Assembly: GCA_947628615.1 (NCBI GenBank)
Contig: CANRAO010000001.1
Coordinates: 217,920 to 281,919, forward strand
DNA length: 64,000 nt
Origin: an uncultured Clostridia bacterium
GTDB lineage: Bacteria > Bacillota > Clostridia > Oscillospirales > Ruminococcaceae
Direction: 5' to 3'
The notes beneath the pieces are model-generated. The model worked only from the letters and a program-made list of their open reading frames with translations, had not been told where the DNA came from and did no database searches. Position numbers and translations under genes: made by a program. This document shows, piece after piece, positions 14,734 to 22,492 of this stretch. Numbering within the stretch: position 1 is the stretch's first letter; every line of letters begins with the position of its first letter.

Positions 14734-17571
14734 ATGAGTAAAAGTGAAAAAATTAAGCTGACTCCGCCAAAAGGTGCTGTTTCTAACAGCAAGAAAGGCG
14801 TAAAGCAATGGCTTTATCAGCACAGAATTTATGGACTGGTTTTCATTATTCCGCTGATAATAATGTATATTGTCTATGCGGTGTTTAAAGTACATCCGTG
14901 GGGTGATAATTCGGTTTTAGTTCTGGATTTAAACGGGCAGTATGTGTATTACTATGAGGCTTTGCGAGACGCCTTCTGGGGAAAGGGAAGCTTTATCTAT
15001 AGCTGGAACAGAAATTTGTCAGGTGAGATGTTTGGCATATTTGCATATTATCTGTTAAGTCCGTTTATGCTTATCATCTGCATTCTTCCAAGAACAATGA
15101 TGTGCGGAGCTATTGAAATTATTCAGCTTTTGAAAATCGCTGCAGCGGCTGTTGCATTTGCGTTTTTCATTAGAAAAAGCTATAAGACAAAAAATGTAAC
15201 TACGATTATCTTTTCTACATGCTATGCGCTTATGACATATATGGTAGTAGAACTTATGGATCCTATGTGGCTGGACGGACTTATTTATCTTCCGTTTATT
15301 TGTTACGGTGTAGGAAAGCTAATCGACAAGAAAAAGACGCTGTTCTTTATTATACCTCTGGCACTTGTTTTCATTGCCCATTTTTATATCGGGTATATGA
15401 TAGGAATTTTTACAGCCTTATATTTTTTATATTATCTTTTCACAACAAAAACAAAACAGACGGCAAAATCAGTTTTATTCAGTATTCTCAGGTTTATGGG
15501 TTCTGCTGTTATAGCTGTAATGCTTGCTTGCATAGTTTTAATTCCTGTCTATAAATCGCTGAGTCTCGGAAAACTCGATTTCAGTACTCCTGATTTTTCA
15601 TTGCATACACAGTTTAATTTGTTTGATTTCTTTACAAAGCTGTTCCCTATGAGCTATGATACAGTGCGTCCTGAGGGACTTCCTATGATATTCTGCGGAA
15701 CTCTCACGCTTATTATGGTTCCGCTGTTTTTCCTGAACAAAAAAATTGATATAAAGCAAAAAGCAGGTCTGGGAGCTTTGTTAGCAGTACTGTTTGTAAG
15801 TATGTATTTGGCTCCTGTTGATATTGTGTGGCACGGATTTCAGGTTCCTAACTGGCTGCCTTACAGATACTCTTTTGCCTTTTCATTTGTTCTTTTGATT
15901 ATGGCGGTAAGAACATTCGATAATTTAAGAGGCGTTAGCATAAAGGCTGTGGGCGGAACGGTTTTTGCTCTGATTTGTCTGCTTGCATATTACGAAACGA
16001 CCGATATGCCTAGCTTCTATACTTTAACTCAAAAAACGTATGATGACGGAACAACAAGCAGTCAGATCGGCGGAATATGGTTTTCGGCAATTATGCTTGC
16101 GGTTTACTTTATTCTTTTAATTCTATTAAAGAAAAAGAATAGAAAAAGTATAGCTGTTTTTATTTCGGTAGTTGTATTTGCCGAACTGTATCTGGTATCA
16201 TTTGACACAATCAAAAAAATAGATAAGGACGTTGCATACAGCGAATATTCAAGCTATGAAAATTATATGACTGAGATACGCGGTATCGTTGATGACATTA
16301 AAAAGGACGATAAGTCGTTTTACAGAATGGAAAAGACTTTCGACAGAACTGTTTGCGACCCTATGGGAATAGGTTATTCAGGAGTTTCACATTCGTCATC
16401 AACTATGAATACAAAGGCGCTTTTGTTCCTAAAAAAGCTGGGATATGGATATGGCGGTAATTTTACCTGCTACAACGGCTCAACATATATGAATGATTCG
16501 CTTTTGGGTATAAAATATCTGATTGACAAAAGTGATGAACTTTGGTCGGATTATTGCGGAACAAGAATAGAAAATGTTCCGGTAAACTACTTTAAGGTAA
16601 AGGATTTTGCTGCGTCTGATGAATCAGGCGACGGAACGGTTACGCAGTATCAGAACCCATACGCATTATCTGTAGGTTTTCAGTCTGATGCAGGAGTATG
16701 TGATTTAAAGCTCGGAGAATTTAACCCGTTTGAAAACCAGAATAATATTTTCAGTGCAATTAACAGTTCAAATGAAGAGTCAAAGCAAATATTAGAGCCT
16801 TTGCAGTATACAGTTGATGAGATTTTAAATGTAGAGTCAGAGCCTTACGGAGATAATCTGGTCAGGTATTATAACACTGCTGAGGAGGGTTCTGAAAGCC
16901 ATATAGACTATCTCATCAATGTTGAAAAAGACGGTCCTGTGTATGTATATTTCCCTACGACATATGAAAAGGCGTGCAACCTTTGGTATTACGACGAAGA
17001 AGAATTCCAAAAGTATAAGAGTGAAAACAGCACTGAGCCGGAAATGAATTATGCAGGCGGTTATTTCGAGGGAGACGATTACAGAATAGTAGATCTGGGC
17101 GATTATGAAAAGAACAGCACGATAAGGCTCAGAATAACTCTTGACAGAGAGGCTTTCTGGAGTCAAGAACTGTTTTACACAATGGATTATACGGCTTTTA
17201 ATAATGCTGTAGATACCATAAAGAAAAACGAGCTTAATGTTACCGAGTATACTGACAGGAGCTTAAAGGGCAATATCGAAATCAGCGGAAGTAATAAGGT
17301 TATGCTTACAACCATTCCGTACGAGGAGGGCTGGAAAATAACAGTCGACGGCAAGGAGGCAGAGCCTGTTTGTGCAATAGATTCGCTGATTGCATTGAAG
17401 CTCGACGAAGGCAGCCACGAAATTGAAATGGTCTTTATGCCGAATTACTTTATTGTTTCAATTGTCATATCAATTATCGGTCTTATCATATGTGCTGTGA
17501 TATTTTGTTACGAATATAAAGACGGTGTTATAAAAGAAAAGATAGTAAAAAAATTCTCTAAAGCTAAATAA
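14734..17571 (+). CDS. YfhO family multi-pass membrane glycosyltransferase-like protein
   Basis: A 945-residue protein: about 11-13 transmembrane segments in the first 500 residues, a large extracytoplasmic region (about 510-905) and a last transmembrane helix (about 908-932). The early motif FKVHPWGDNSVLVLDLNGQY and the next YYYEALRDAF match YfhO family proteins, which resemble GT-C enzymes using lipid-linked sugars. In Bacillus YfhO works with CsbB to glycosylate lipoteichoic acid. The direct linkage to a CsbB-type gene supports an envelope glycosylation pathway here. The ribosome site aaaggggtagatgaggt precedes the ATG. Confidence 0.9.
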   Translation: MSKSEKIKLTPPKGAVSNSKKGVKQWLYQHRIYGLVFIIPLIIMYIVYAVFKVHPWGDNSVLVLDLNGQYVYYYEALRDAFWGKGSFIYSWNRNLSGEMFGIFAYYLLSPFMLIICILPRTMMCGAIEIIQLLKIAAAAVAFAFFIRKSYKTKNVTTIIFSTCYALMTYMVVELMDPMWLDGLIYLPFICYGVGKLIDKKKTLFFIIPLALVFIAHFYIGYMIGIFTALYFLYYLFTTKTKQTAKSVLFSILRFMGSAVIAVMLACIVLIPVYKSLSLGKLDFSTPDFSLHTQFNLFDFFTKLFPMSYDTVRPEGLPMIFCGTLTLIMVPLFFLNKKIDIKQKAGLGALLAVLFVSMYLAPVDIVWHGFQVPNWLPYRYSFAFSFVLLIMAVRTFDNLRGVSIKAVGGTVFALICLLAYYETTDMPSFYTLTQKTYDDGTTSSQIGGIWFSAIMLAVYFILLILLKKKNRKSIAVFISVVVFAELYLVSFDTIKKIDKDVAYSEYSSYENYMTEIRGIVDDIKKDDKSFYRMEKTFDRTVCDPMGIGYSGVSHSSSTMNTKALLFLKKLGYGYGGNFTCYNGSTYMNDSLLGIKYLIDKSDELWSDYCGTRIENVPVNYFKVKDFAASDESGDGTVTQYQNPYALSVGFQSDAGVCDLKLGEFNPFENQNNIFSAINSSNEESKQILEPLQYTVDEILNVESEPYGDNLVRYYNTAEEGSESHIDYLINVEKDGPVYVYFPTTYEKACNLWYYDEEEFQKYKSENSTEPEMNYAGGYFEGDDYRIVDLGDYEKNSTIRLRITLDREAFWSQELFYTMDYTAFNNAVDTIKKNELNVTEYTDRSLKGNIEISGSNKVMLTTIPYEEGWKITVDGKEAEPVCAIDSLIALKLDEGSHEIEMVFMPNYFIVSIVISIIGLIICAVIFCYEYKDGVIKEKIVKKFSKAK

Positions 17572-17642
17572 TGTGATAAATAGTCTTTTCTTTCGGCACA
17601 TATCATCGTTGACAATAAAATTGATATAGGTTTATTATTATA

Positions 17643-17671
17643 ACAGGAGGAATAATTCCCTCCTGTTTTTG
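17643..17671 (+). terminator. Terminator after the YfhO operon
   Basis: ACAGGAGG/CCTCCTGT stem (17643-17650 with 17659-17666) followed by TTTTT. Confidence 0.85.
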
Positions 17672-17809
17672 TTTTATTCTTTTATATTTTTATATTTTTT
17701 GTGTAGAAATTTTAGGAGGTAACAATCAAAACACTTATTTCAGTAATGAGTTTGGATTTGTGTTAAACGCCTATCAAACTCGGAAATTTAAGAAAGGATG
17801 TACAACAAA

Positions 17810-18616
17810 ATGAGAAAAAAATTAACCTATGGTGACGGAGCACCTCTTGCACTTTCGGTTTTTGCTGTGATATTGAGTGCGATTGCTGTGTTTTCGGAAT
17901 TTTTAGGACGTGCTGTGTTTAACTACTTTTTTGAATCAAAACGTGAATACATATTAAGTGCAGGAAAATATATGTTCTTTCAGAATTACGGAAGAGCACT
18001 TACTGTATTTATAATATCTATTTCGTTTTGTGTTATCTTGTTTAAATCAAGAAAAAGAAAATGCGTCGGCGCATCTGAATGTGCGGTAGTTATGCTCACA
18101 TCTCTTTCAATGGGAGCTTACTCTATTGTACAGGTAGGGCACGAGCTTAAAACCGGCAGATTTTTGGATTTTGCAGGACTTAATGATTCAGAGCTGTTCA
18201 TATCACTGTTCAGATACTGTGTTGAAGCGTTTACAATATTGCCTGCGGTGTTTATAATTCTCTCCTCGCTGACTATGTTTGCAAGACTGTCGGCGGAAAC
18301 ATTTAAGGTTAAGGTTGAAAAACAGCTTCCTCTGGCATTTGAGGTGGACAACAGCGAGCCTGTTGTGGTTGAAGGCATTAAAAGCGTTGTTGATGAAAGC
18401 AAGGACATTTCTGCAAATTCAAAATCTTCTGCTGAAAACACAAAGGATAGTACAAGTTCAATTATGGAAATTATTGAAGAAGAAGCTAATATTGATAATG
18501 AAAGCAATATGACTTCTATTCCCGAATCAGAGGTAAACGATGATAATTCTGAAGAAGCAGAGCTTGAAAATCAAGTTACCTTTGACAGCTTAAACCAACC
18601 AGTTACAGAGAATTGA
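17810..18616 (+). CDS. Membrane protein with acidic C-terminal tail, unknown function
   Basis: A 268-residue protein with four hydrophobic segments (about 12-35, 60-80, 90-110, 140-170) and then a long hydrophilic, Ser/Glu/Asp-rich tail (about 185-268) without a recognisable fold. I do not recognise a family. The start at 17810 (MRKKLTYGDG) is preferred over an in-frame ATG at 17798, because the AAAGG ribosome site touches the earlier codon. It is monocistronic: a terminator lies before its promoter region and another after its stop. The tail composition suggests a disordered cytoplasmic or external region. Confidence 0.65.
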   Translation: MRKKLTYGDGAPLALSVFAVILSAIAVFSEFLGRAVFNYFFESKREYILSAGKYMFFQNYGRALTVFIISISFCVILFKSRKRKCVGASECAVVMLTSLSMGAYSIVQVGHELKTGRFLDFAGLNDSELFISLFRYCVEAFTILPAVFIILSSLTMFARLSAETFKVKVEKQLPLAFEVDNSEPVVVEGIKSVVDESKDISANSKSSAENTKDSTSSIMEIIEEEANIDNESNMTSIPESEVNDDNSEEAELENQVTFDSLNQPVTEN

Positions 18617-18691
18617 TTCTTTAACAAAGAAAAATACTCCGTCAGCGTTTTAATATTATCTTATTAAACTTCTTAAAATTAATACAGCTTT

Positions 18692-18720
18692 GGGGCGTCT
18701 TTTGACGCCCTTTCTTTTTT
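18692..18720 (+). terminator. Terminator before asnB
   Basis: GGGCGTC/GACGCCC stem (18693-18699 with 18704-18710) with a T-rich tract after it. Confidence 0.85.
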
Positions 18721-18790
18721 CTCATATAATATTGTTTCTTATCTGCACCCGATTTTAAGTATAATCATATAATATTCTGAGGTGATTATT

Positions 18791-20629
18791 ATGTGTGGAA
18801 TAGCAGGCTCTGTGAACTGCAATGATGTTTTTGAAAAAGATATAAGGTATCTGTATGATATTAAAAATGTTCTCAAGAGGAGAGGACCCGATCAGGACGG
18901 AGTTTACATAAATAACGATGTTGCGCTTGTACATACACGGTTGGCTGTAATAGATGTTATGAAGGGAATACAGCCGATGATTACAAAGGAATACGGCGAG
19001 GATTACATAATAGTTTATAACGGTGAGATCTACAACACAGATGAAGTAAGAAACGAGCTTAAATACAAAGGACACAGATTTAACGGACATTCGGATACTG
19101 AAGTTGTTCTGAAGGCATTTATAGAATGGGGAGAGGAGAGCGTAAAAAAGTTCAACGGCATTTTTGCCTATGCTATCTGGAATGAAAATGACAACAGCTT
19201 ATTTATGGCTCGTGACAGAATGGGTGTTAAGCCTTTATTTTATTCGCAAAAGGGTGACCGGCTCATTTTTTCAAGTGAGATCAAAGGTATGCTGGCTCAT
19301 CCGCTTATCAAACCGCATGTTGATCTTACTTCAATTGCAGAAATTATGCTTATAGGTCCGGGACGGACAATGGGCTATGGGGTATACAAGGATATAAGTG
19401 AGCTTCTTCCGGGATATTGTGCGACCTTTAAGGACGGACGGCTTAAAATTCAGAAATACTGGGAGCTTGAGGATAAGGAGTGTAACGATACCTTTGAGGA
19501 GTGCTTGGAAAAAGTTACATACTTAGTTACCGATTCAATAAAACGTCAGATAGTATCTGATGTCCCTCTGGGAACATTTTTATCGGGAGGTCTTGATTCA
19601 AGTGCGATATCAGCTATAACCAACAGAGAATATAAAAAGCAGAACCGTCAGCTTGATACATTTTCAGTTGAATATGTCGATAATGAAAAGTATTTTAAGG
19701 TAAATAAGTTTCAGCCGAACAGCGATAACATCTATGTAGACAAAATGGCAGAGTTTTTAGGCAGCAATCATCACTACATAAAGGTAGACACTCCTGAACT
19801 CGTCAAGGCACTTTTTATGTCGGTCGACGCAAGGGATCTGCCGGGAATGGCTGACGTTGACGCTTCAATGCTTTTGTTCTGCAGAGAGGTGAAAAACACC
19901 TGCAAGGTCGCTCTTTCAGGTGAGTGCGCCGACGAAATTTTCGGCGGTTATCCGTGGTATCGGGATAAGGAAATTCGTATGACTGACGGCTTTCCGTGGT
20001 CGCAGTCGACAGCATATCGATGCAGTCTGCTAAGAGATGAATTCAAATCATCAATCAATGCGCAGCAGTATGTTTATGAAAAGTATCTCGACACCATAGG
20101 CAAGGTGAATGTGCCTGATAACTTTGATAAAACTGAAAAGCGTATGCGTGAAATGTTCAGGCTTAATGTTGACTGGTTTATGCAAAATCTGTTGGAGCGA
20201 AAGGACAGAATGAGTATGTACAGCGGACTTGAAGTGAGAGTTCCGTTTTGTGATTACCGTATCGCCGAGTATTTATATTCTGTTCCGTGGAAGTATAAGG
20301 ATTATGAGGGCAGGGAAAAGGGACTTCTGAGAAAGGCACTTGAGGTTGATAATTGTCTGCCTGAGGAGATTTTGTGGAGAAAGAAAAGTCCATATCCAAA
20401 AACGCACAATCCGAATTATCTTTCTGCTGTTACAAAGCTTATGGAGGAGGTAATAGAGGATTCTTCTTCTCCGATACTTCACATAGTAAAAAAATCCGAG
20501 CTTGAAAAGCTGCTTGACCGTGAGGAGGAAATATACTGGTACGGACAGCTTATGGCAAAGCCTCAGACGATAGCATATCTGCTTCAGATAAATTATTGGC
20601 TTGACAAGTATAATATTTGTATGGTTTAA
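18791..20629 (+). CDS. asnB: Asparagine synthetase (glutamine-hydrolysing)
   Basis: A 612-residue cytoplasmic enzyme making asparagine from aspartate, ATP and glutamine. The N-terminal class-II glutaminase domain begins MCGIAGSVNC; the Cys after Met is the catalytic nucleophile, which fixes the start at 18791 rather than at an earlier in-frame ATG. GGTGATT precedes it. The glutaminase domain spans about 1-200 (RRGPDQDGVY, VYNGEIYN). The synthetase PP-loop SGGLDSSAIS lies near residue 264, and SGECADEIFGGYPWY and RVPFCDYRIAEY follow. Length is typical of AsnB. No T-box leader was seen upstream. Confidence 0.95.
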   Translation: MCGIAGSVNCNDVFEKDIRYLYDIKNVLKRRGPDQDGVYINNDVALVHTRLAVIDVMKGIQPMITKEYGEDYIIVYNGEIYNTDEVRNELKYKGHRFNGHSDTEVVLKAFIEWGEESVKKFNGIFAYAIWNENDNSLFMARDRMGVKPLFYSQKGDRLIFSSEIKGMLAHPLIKPHVDLTSIAEIMLIGPGRTMGYGVYKDISELLPGYCATFKDGRLKIQKYWELEDKECNDTFEECLEKVTYLVTDSIKRQIVSDVPLGTFLSGGLDSSAISAITNREYKKQNRQLDTFSVEYVDNEKYFKVNKFQPNSDNIYVDKMAEFLGSNHHYIKVDTPELVKALFMSVDARDLPGMADVDASMLLFCREVKNTCKVALSGECADEIFGGYPWYRDKEIRMTDGFPWSQSTAYRCSLLRDEFKSSINAQQYVYEKYLDTIGKVNVPDNFDKTEKRMREMFRLNVDWFMQNLLERKDRMSMYSGLEVRVPFCDYRIAEYLYSVPWKYKDYEGREKGLLRKALEVDNCLPEEILWRKKSPYPKTHNPNYLSAVTKLMEEVIEDSSSPILHIVKKSELEKLLDREEEIYWYGQLMAKPQTIAYLLQINYWLDKYNICMV

Positions 20630-20662
20630 ATATAATTTATTGATTTAATATTATTAAGAAAT

Positions 20663-20691
20663 TTGACTTTAGGAAATAATAAGGTTATAAT
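20663..20691 (+). promoter_or_regulatory. Promoter of the Thr-rich surface protein gene
   Basis: TTGACT (20663-20668), 17 bp, TATAAT (20686-20691), about 40 bp before the start codon. Confidence 0.75.
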
Positions 20692-20731
20692 TTAATATAT
20701 TAACAGATAACAAAACGAAAGGAAGATGAAT

Positions 20732-21529
20732 ATGTCAGATAAGCTGAAAAGAATACTTTGTATAATATTGTCGCTTGTTATTATGCCGACTGCTTGTTTA
20801 ATCGCTTTTGCAGAGGATACTGCTGCTGAACCTTCAAACAATGACGGCGAGCAGGTTTTTGAGCCTACAATCACTGTTTCTGAAAGTGAAATTACTGAAA
20901 CAGTTACTACTCCGGAAATCACAACAACAACTACGACTGCAACCACCACGAAAACAACTACCACAACGACTGAGACTACTACAAAGCGTACAAAAAAGAC
21001 GAGAACAAAAAAGACTACCACATCTGCTGCTACGACCTATGAATACAGAGATACGAAAGCTGATAATAAAAACGCTGAGCGAGTGAACACAACGACAACC
21101 ACAGTTAGAGATACGGATAAGGACGATGATAAAGAAACGGCTTCAGCGTCGATTGTAACTACTTCTTCTGACACGAAGCCGAGAGGAAGTATGTCGCTGT
21201 TCCAGTCGGTTTTGATGATGATAGTTATTGTGTTAGTTATTGCGATAATTGCAGTCGTTCTCTGGATGAGATATAAAAAGAAAAAGAATGATAACGGTTA
21301 CGATGATTATGACGACTATGACGACTATGACGATTATCAAGGCGGAGGAAATGGCGGTCAGGGCTATGACGATGACGGATACTATGACAATCAGAATTAT
21401 AACGGTTATGGTAATCCAAGAAATCAGAACTTTCAGAATGAATATGACGATGAGCCTGAAATAATCTACGCAGAGGATTCAGAGGATTTTGATAATTACG
21501 ATTCAAACGGTCCTCACAATTACAGATAG
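20732..21529 (+). CDS. Thr-rich single-pass surface protein with Asp/Tyr-rich cytoplasmic tail
   Basis: A 265-residue protein. An N-terminal signal peptide (about 1-27, ending near AFAED) precedes an extracytoplasmic region dominated by Thr runs and Lys/Arg-Thr repeats (about 50-150), a transmembrane helix (about 160-185), a basic stop-transfer cluster and an Asp/Tyr/Asn/Gly-rich tail. Composition suggests a disordered, possibly O-glycosylated surface stalk (inference). The ATG at 20732 is used because AAAGGAAG sits six bases before it; an ATG at 20726 touches that site. No catalytic domain is seen. Confidence 0.7.
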   Translation: MSDKLKRILCIILSLVIMPTACLIAFAEDTAAEPSNNDGEQVFEPTITVSESEITETVTTPEITTTTTTATTTKTTTTTTETTTKRTKKTRTKKTTTSAATTYEYRDTKADNKNAERVNTTTTTVRDTDKDDDKETASASIVTTSSDTKPRGSMSLFQSVLMMIVIVLVIAIIAVVLWMRYKKKKNDNGYDDYDDYDDYDDYQGGGNGGQGYDDDGYYDNQNYNGYGNPRNQNFQNEYDDEPEIIYAEDSEDFDNYDSNGPHNYR

Positions 21530-21539
21530 AGATAAAATT

Positions 21540-21570
21540 AAGCTCCCGATTAAATATCGGGAGCTTTTGT
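21540..21570. terminator. Bidirectional terminator
   Basis: AAGCTCCCGAT/ATCGGGAGCTT (21540-21550 with 21556-21566) between convergent genes, with T-rich flanks. Confidence 0.85.
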
Positions 21571-21597
21571 TTTTTTATATATTAATTTAAGTGCAGT

Positions 21598-22347
21598 TTA
21601 TTCGTAGTCTACTACGTTTACCCACTTCATTAAGAAGTCCTTTTCCTCAGGGTTGCCTTTTACCGACTGCGAAGCCGCTACAATCGGCATCCATTTCTGA
21701 ACATACTGCTTTGCCGTGTCGCTCTTTTCACAGAAGAGATTAAGATACTTCTCTCCAAGCTTCTTCTTACCGTGAAGCATAAACAGAAGATATGTTCTTG
21801 CAGCATCGGCAGAAGCGTTACCCTGTGTAGCGTGAGCCCAGTCGATCACATAAGCCTCGCCGCTTTCTGTTATGATAACGTTTGAAGGGTTGAAATCTCC
21901 GTGACATACCTTGTGATGCTTTGGCATTCCTGCTAAGCGGGTGTGAAGCTCATATCTTGTTGTAGCGTCTAAATCTGTCTGGGAGATCTTGCCCTGCATT
22001 TTGTCTTGCAGCTTGTTTAAAAGCGGGCATTGCTTGCTTTGGATCTTCAGCTGAACGTCAACAAAACGCTCTAAATATTCGTCGGTTTTTTCGGGTTCTT
22101 CTTCTATCAGCTTTGCTATTGTTTTACCCTCGATAAACTGGCTTGTTATTGCCCATTTTCCGTCTATTTTTGATACCTCGAGAATGGAAGGTATGTTAAG
22201 TCCTGTTTCTTCAACTCTTGCCTGATTGAGAGCTTCGTTGAGAATGTCAGACTTTTTGAAATCTTCATTGAATACCTTAATAGCTTTATCGCCGTCTTTA
22301 TATATGGTCTTTTTGCTTCTTTCAGCTACAACTTCTTTGAAATCCAT
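21598..22347 (-). CDS. Aminoglycoside/choline kinase-like phosphotransferase
   Basis: A 249-residue protein of the APH/ChoK small-molecule kinase fold. An N-lobe ATP site is suggested by IYKDGDKAIKVFN. The catalytic loop CHGDFNPSNVIITE and the metal-binding Asp in YVIDWAHAT are intact. The substrate is unknown: an antibiotic, choline, a sugar or a metabolite are all possible, and the chromosomal context gives no hint of resistance. The start giving MDFKEVVAER follows GGAGG by nine bases; an upstream TTG would be too close. It converges on the Thr-rich gene. Confidence 0.85.
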   Translation of the reverse strand: MDFKEVVAERSKKTIYKDGDKAIKVFNEDFKKSDILNEALNQARVEETGLNIPSILEVSKIDGKWAITSQFIEGKTIAKLIEEEPEKTDEYLERFVDVQLKIQSKQCPLLNKLQDKMQGKISQTDLDATTRYELHTRLAGMPKHHKVCHGDFNPSNVIITESGEAYVIDWAHATQGNASADAARTYLLFMLHGKKKLGEKYLNLFCEKSDTAKQYVQKWMPIVAASQSVKGNPEEKDFLMKWVNVVDYE

Positions 22348-22492
22348 AATCAATATCCTCCAATTAATTTATTTGCAAACTATTAAATATCTTTACCTTT
22401 AAATAATACCAAAATTATGTTCTAAATGCAAGTATTATCAATTGCCGGCAGTAAAACGTAATAGAAAGAAAATCAATATGCTTTTCTTTCTT

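Noticed and set aside
18617..18790. T-box or amino-acid riboswitch before asnB
   Set aside because: The gap is short, holds the previous gene's terminator, and shows no T-box sequence.
21598..22347. Antibiotic-resistance aminoglycoside phosphotransferase
   Set aside because: The kinase fold is clear, but nothing in sequence or context shows antibiotic specificity; called only as APH/ChoK-like.
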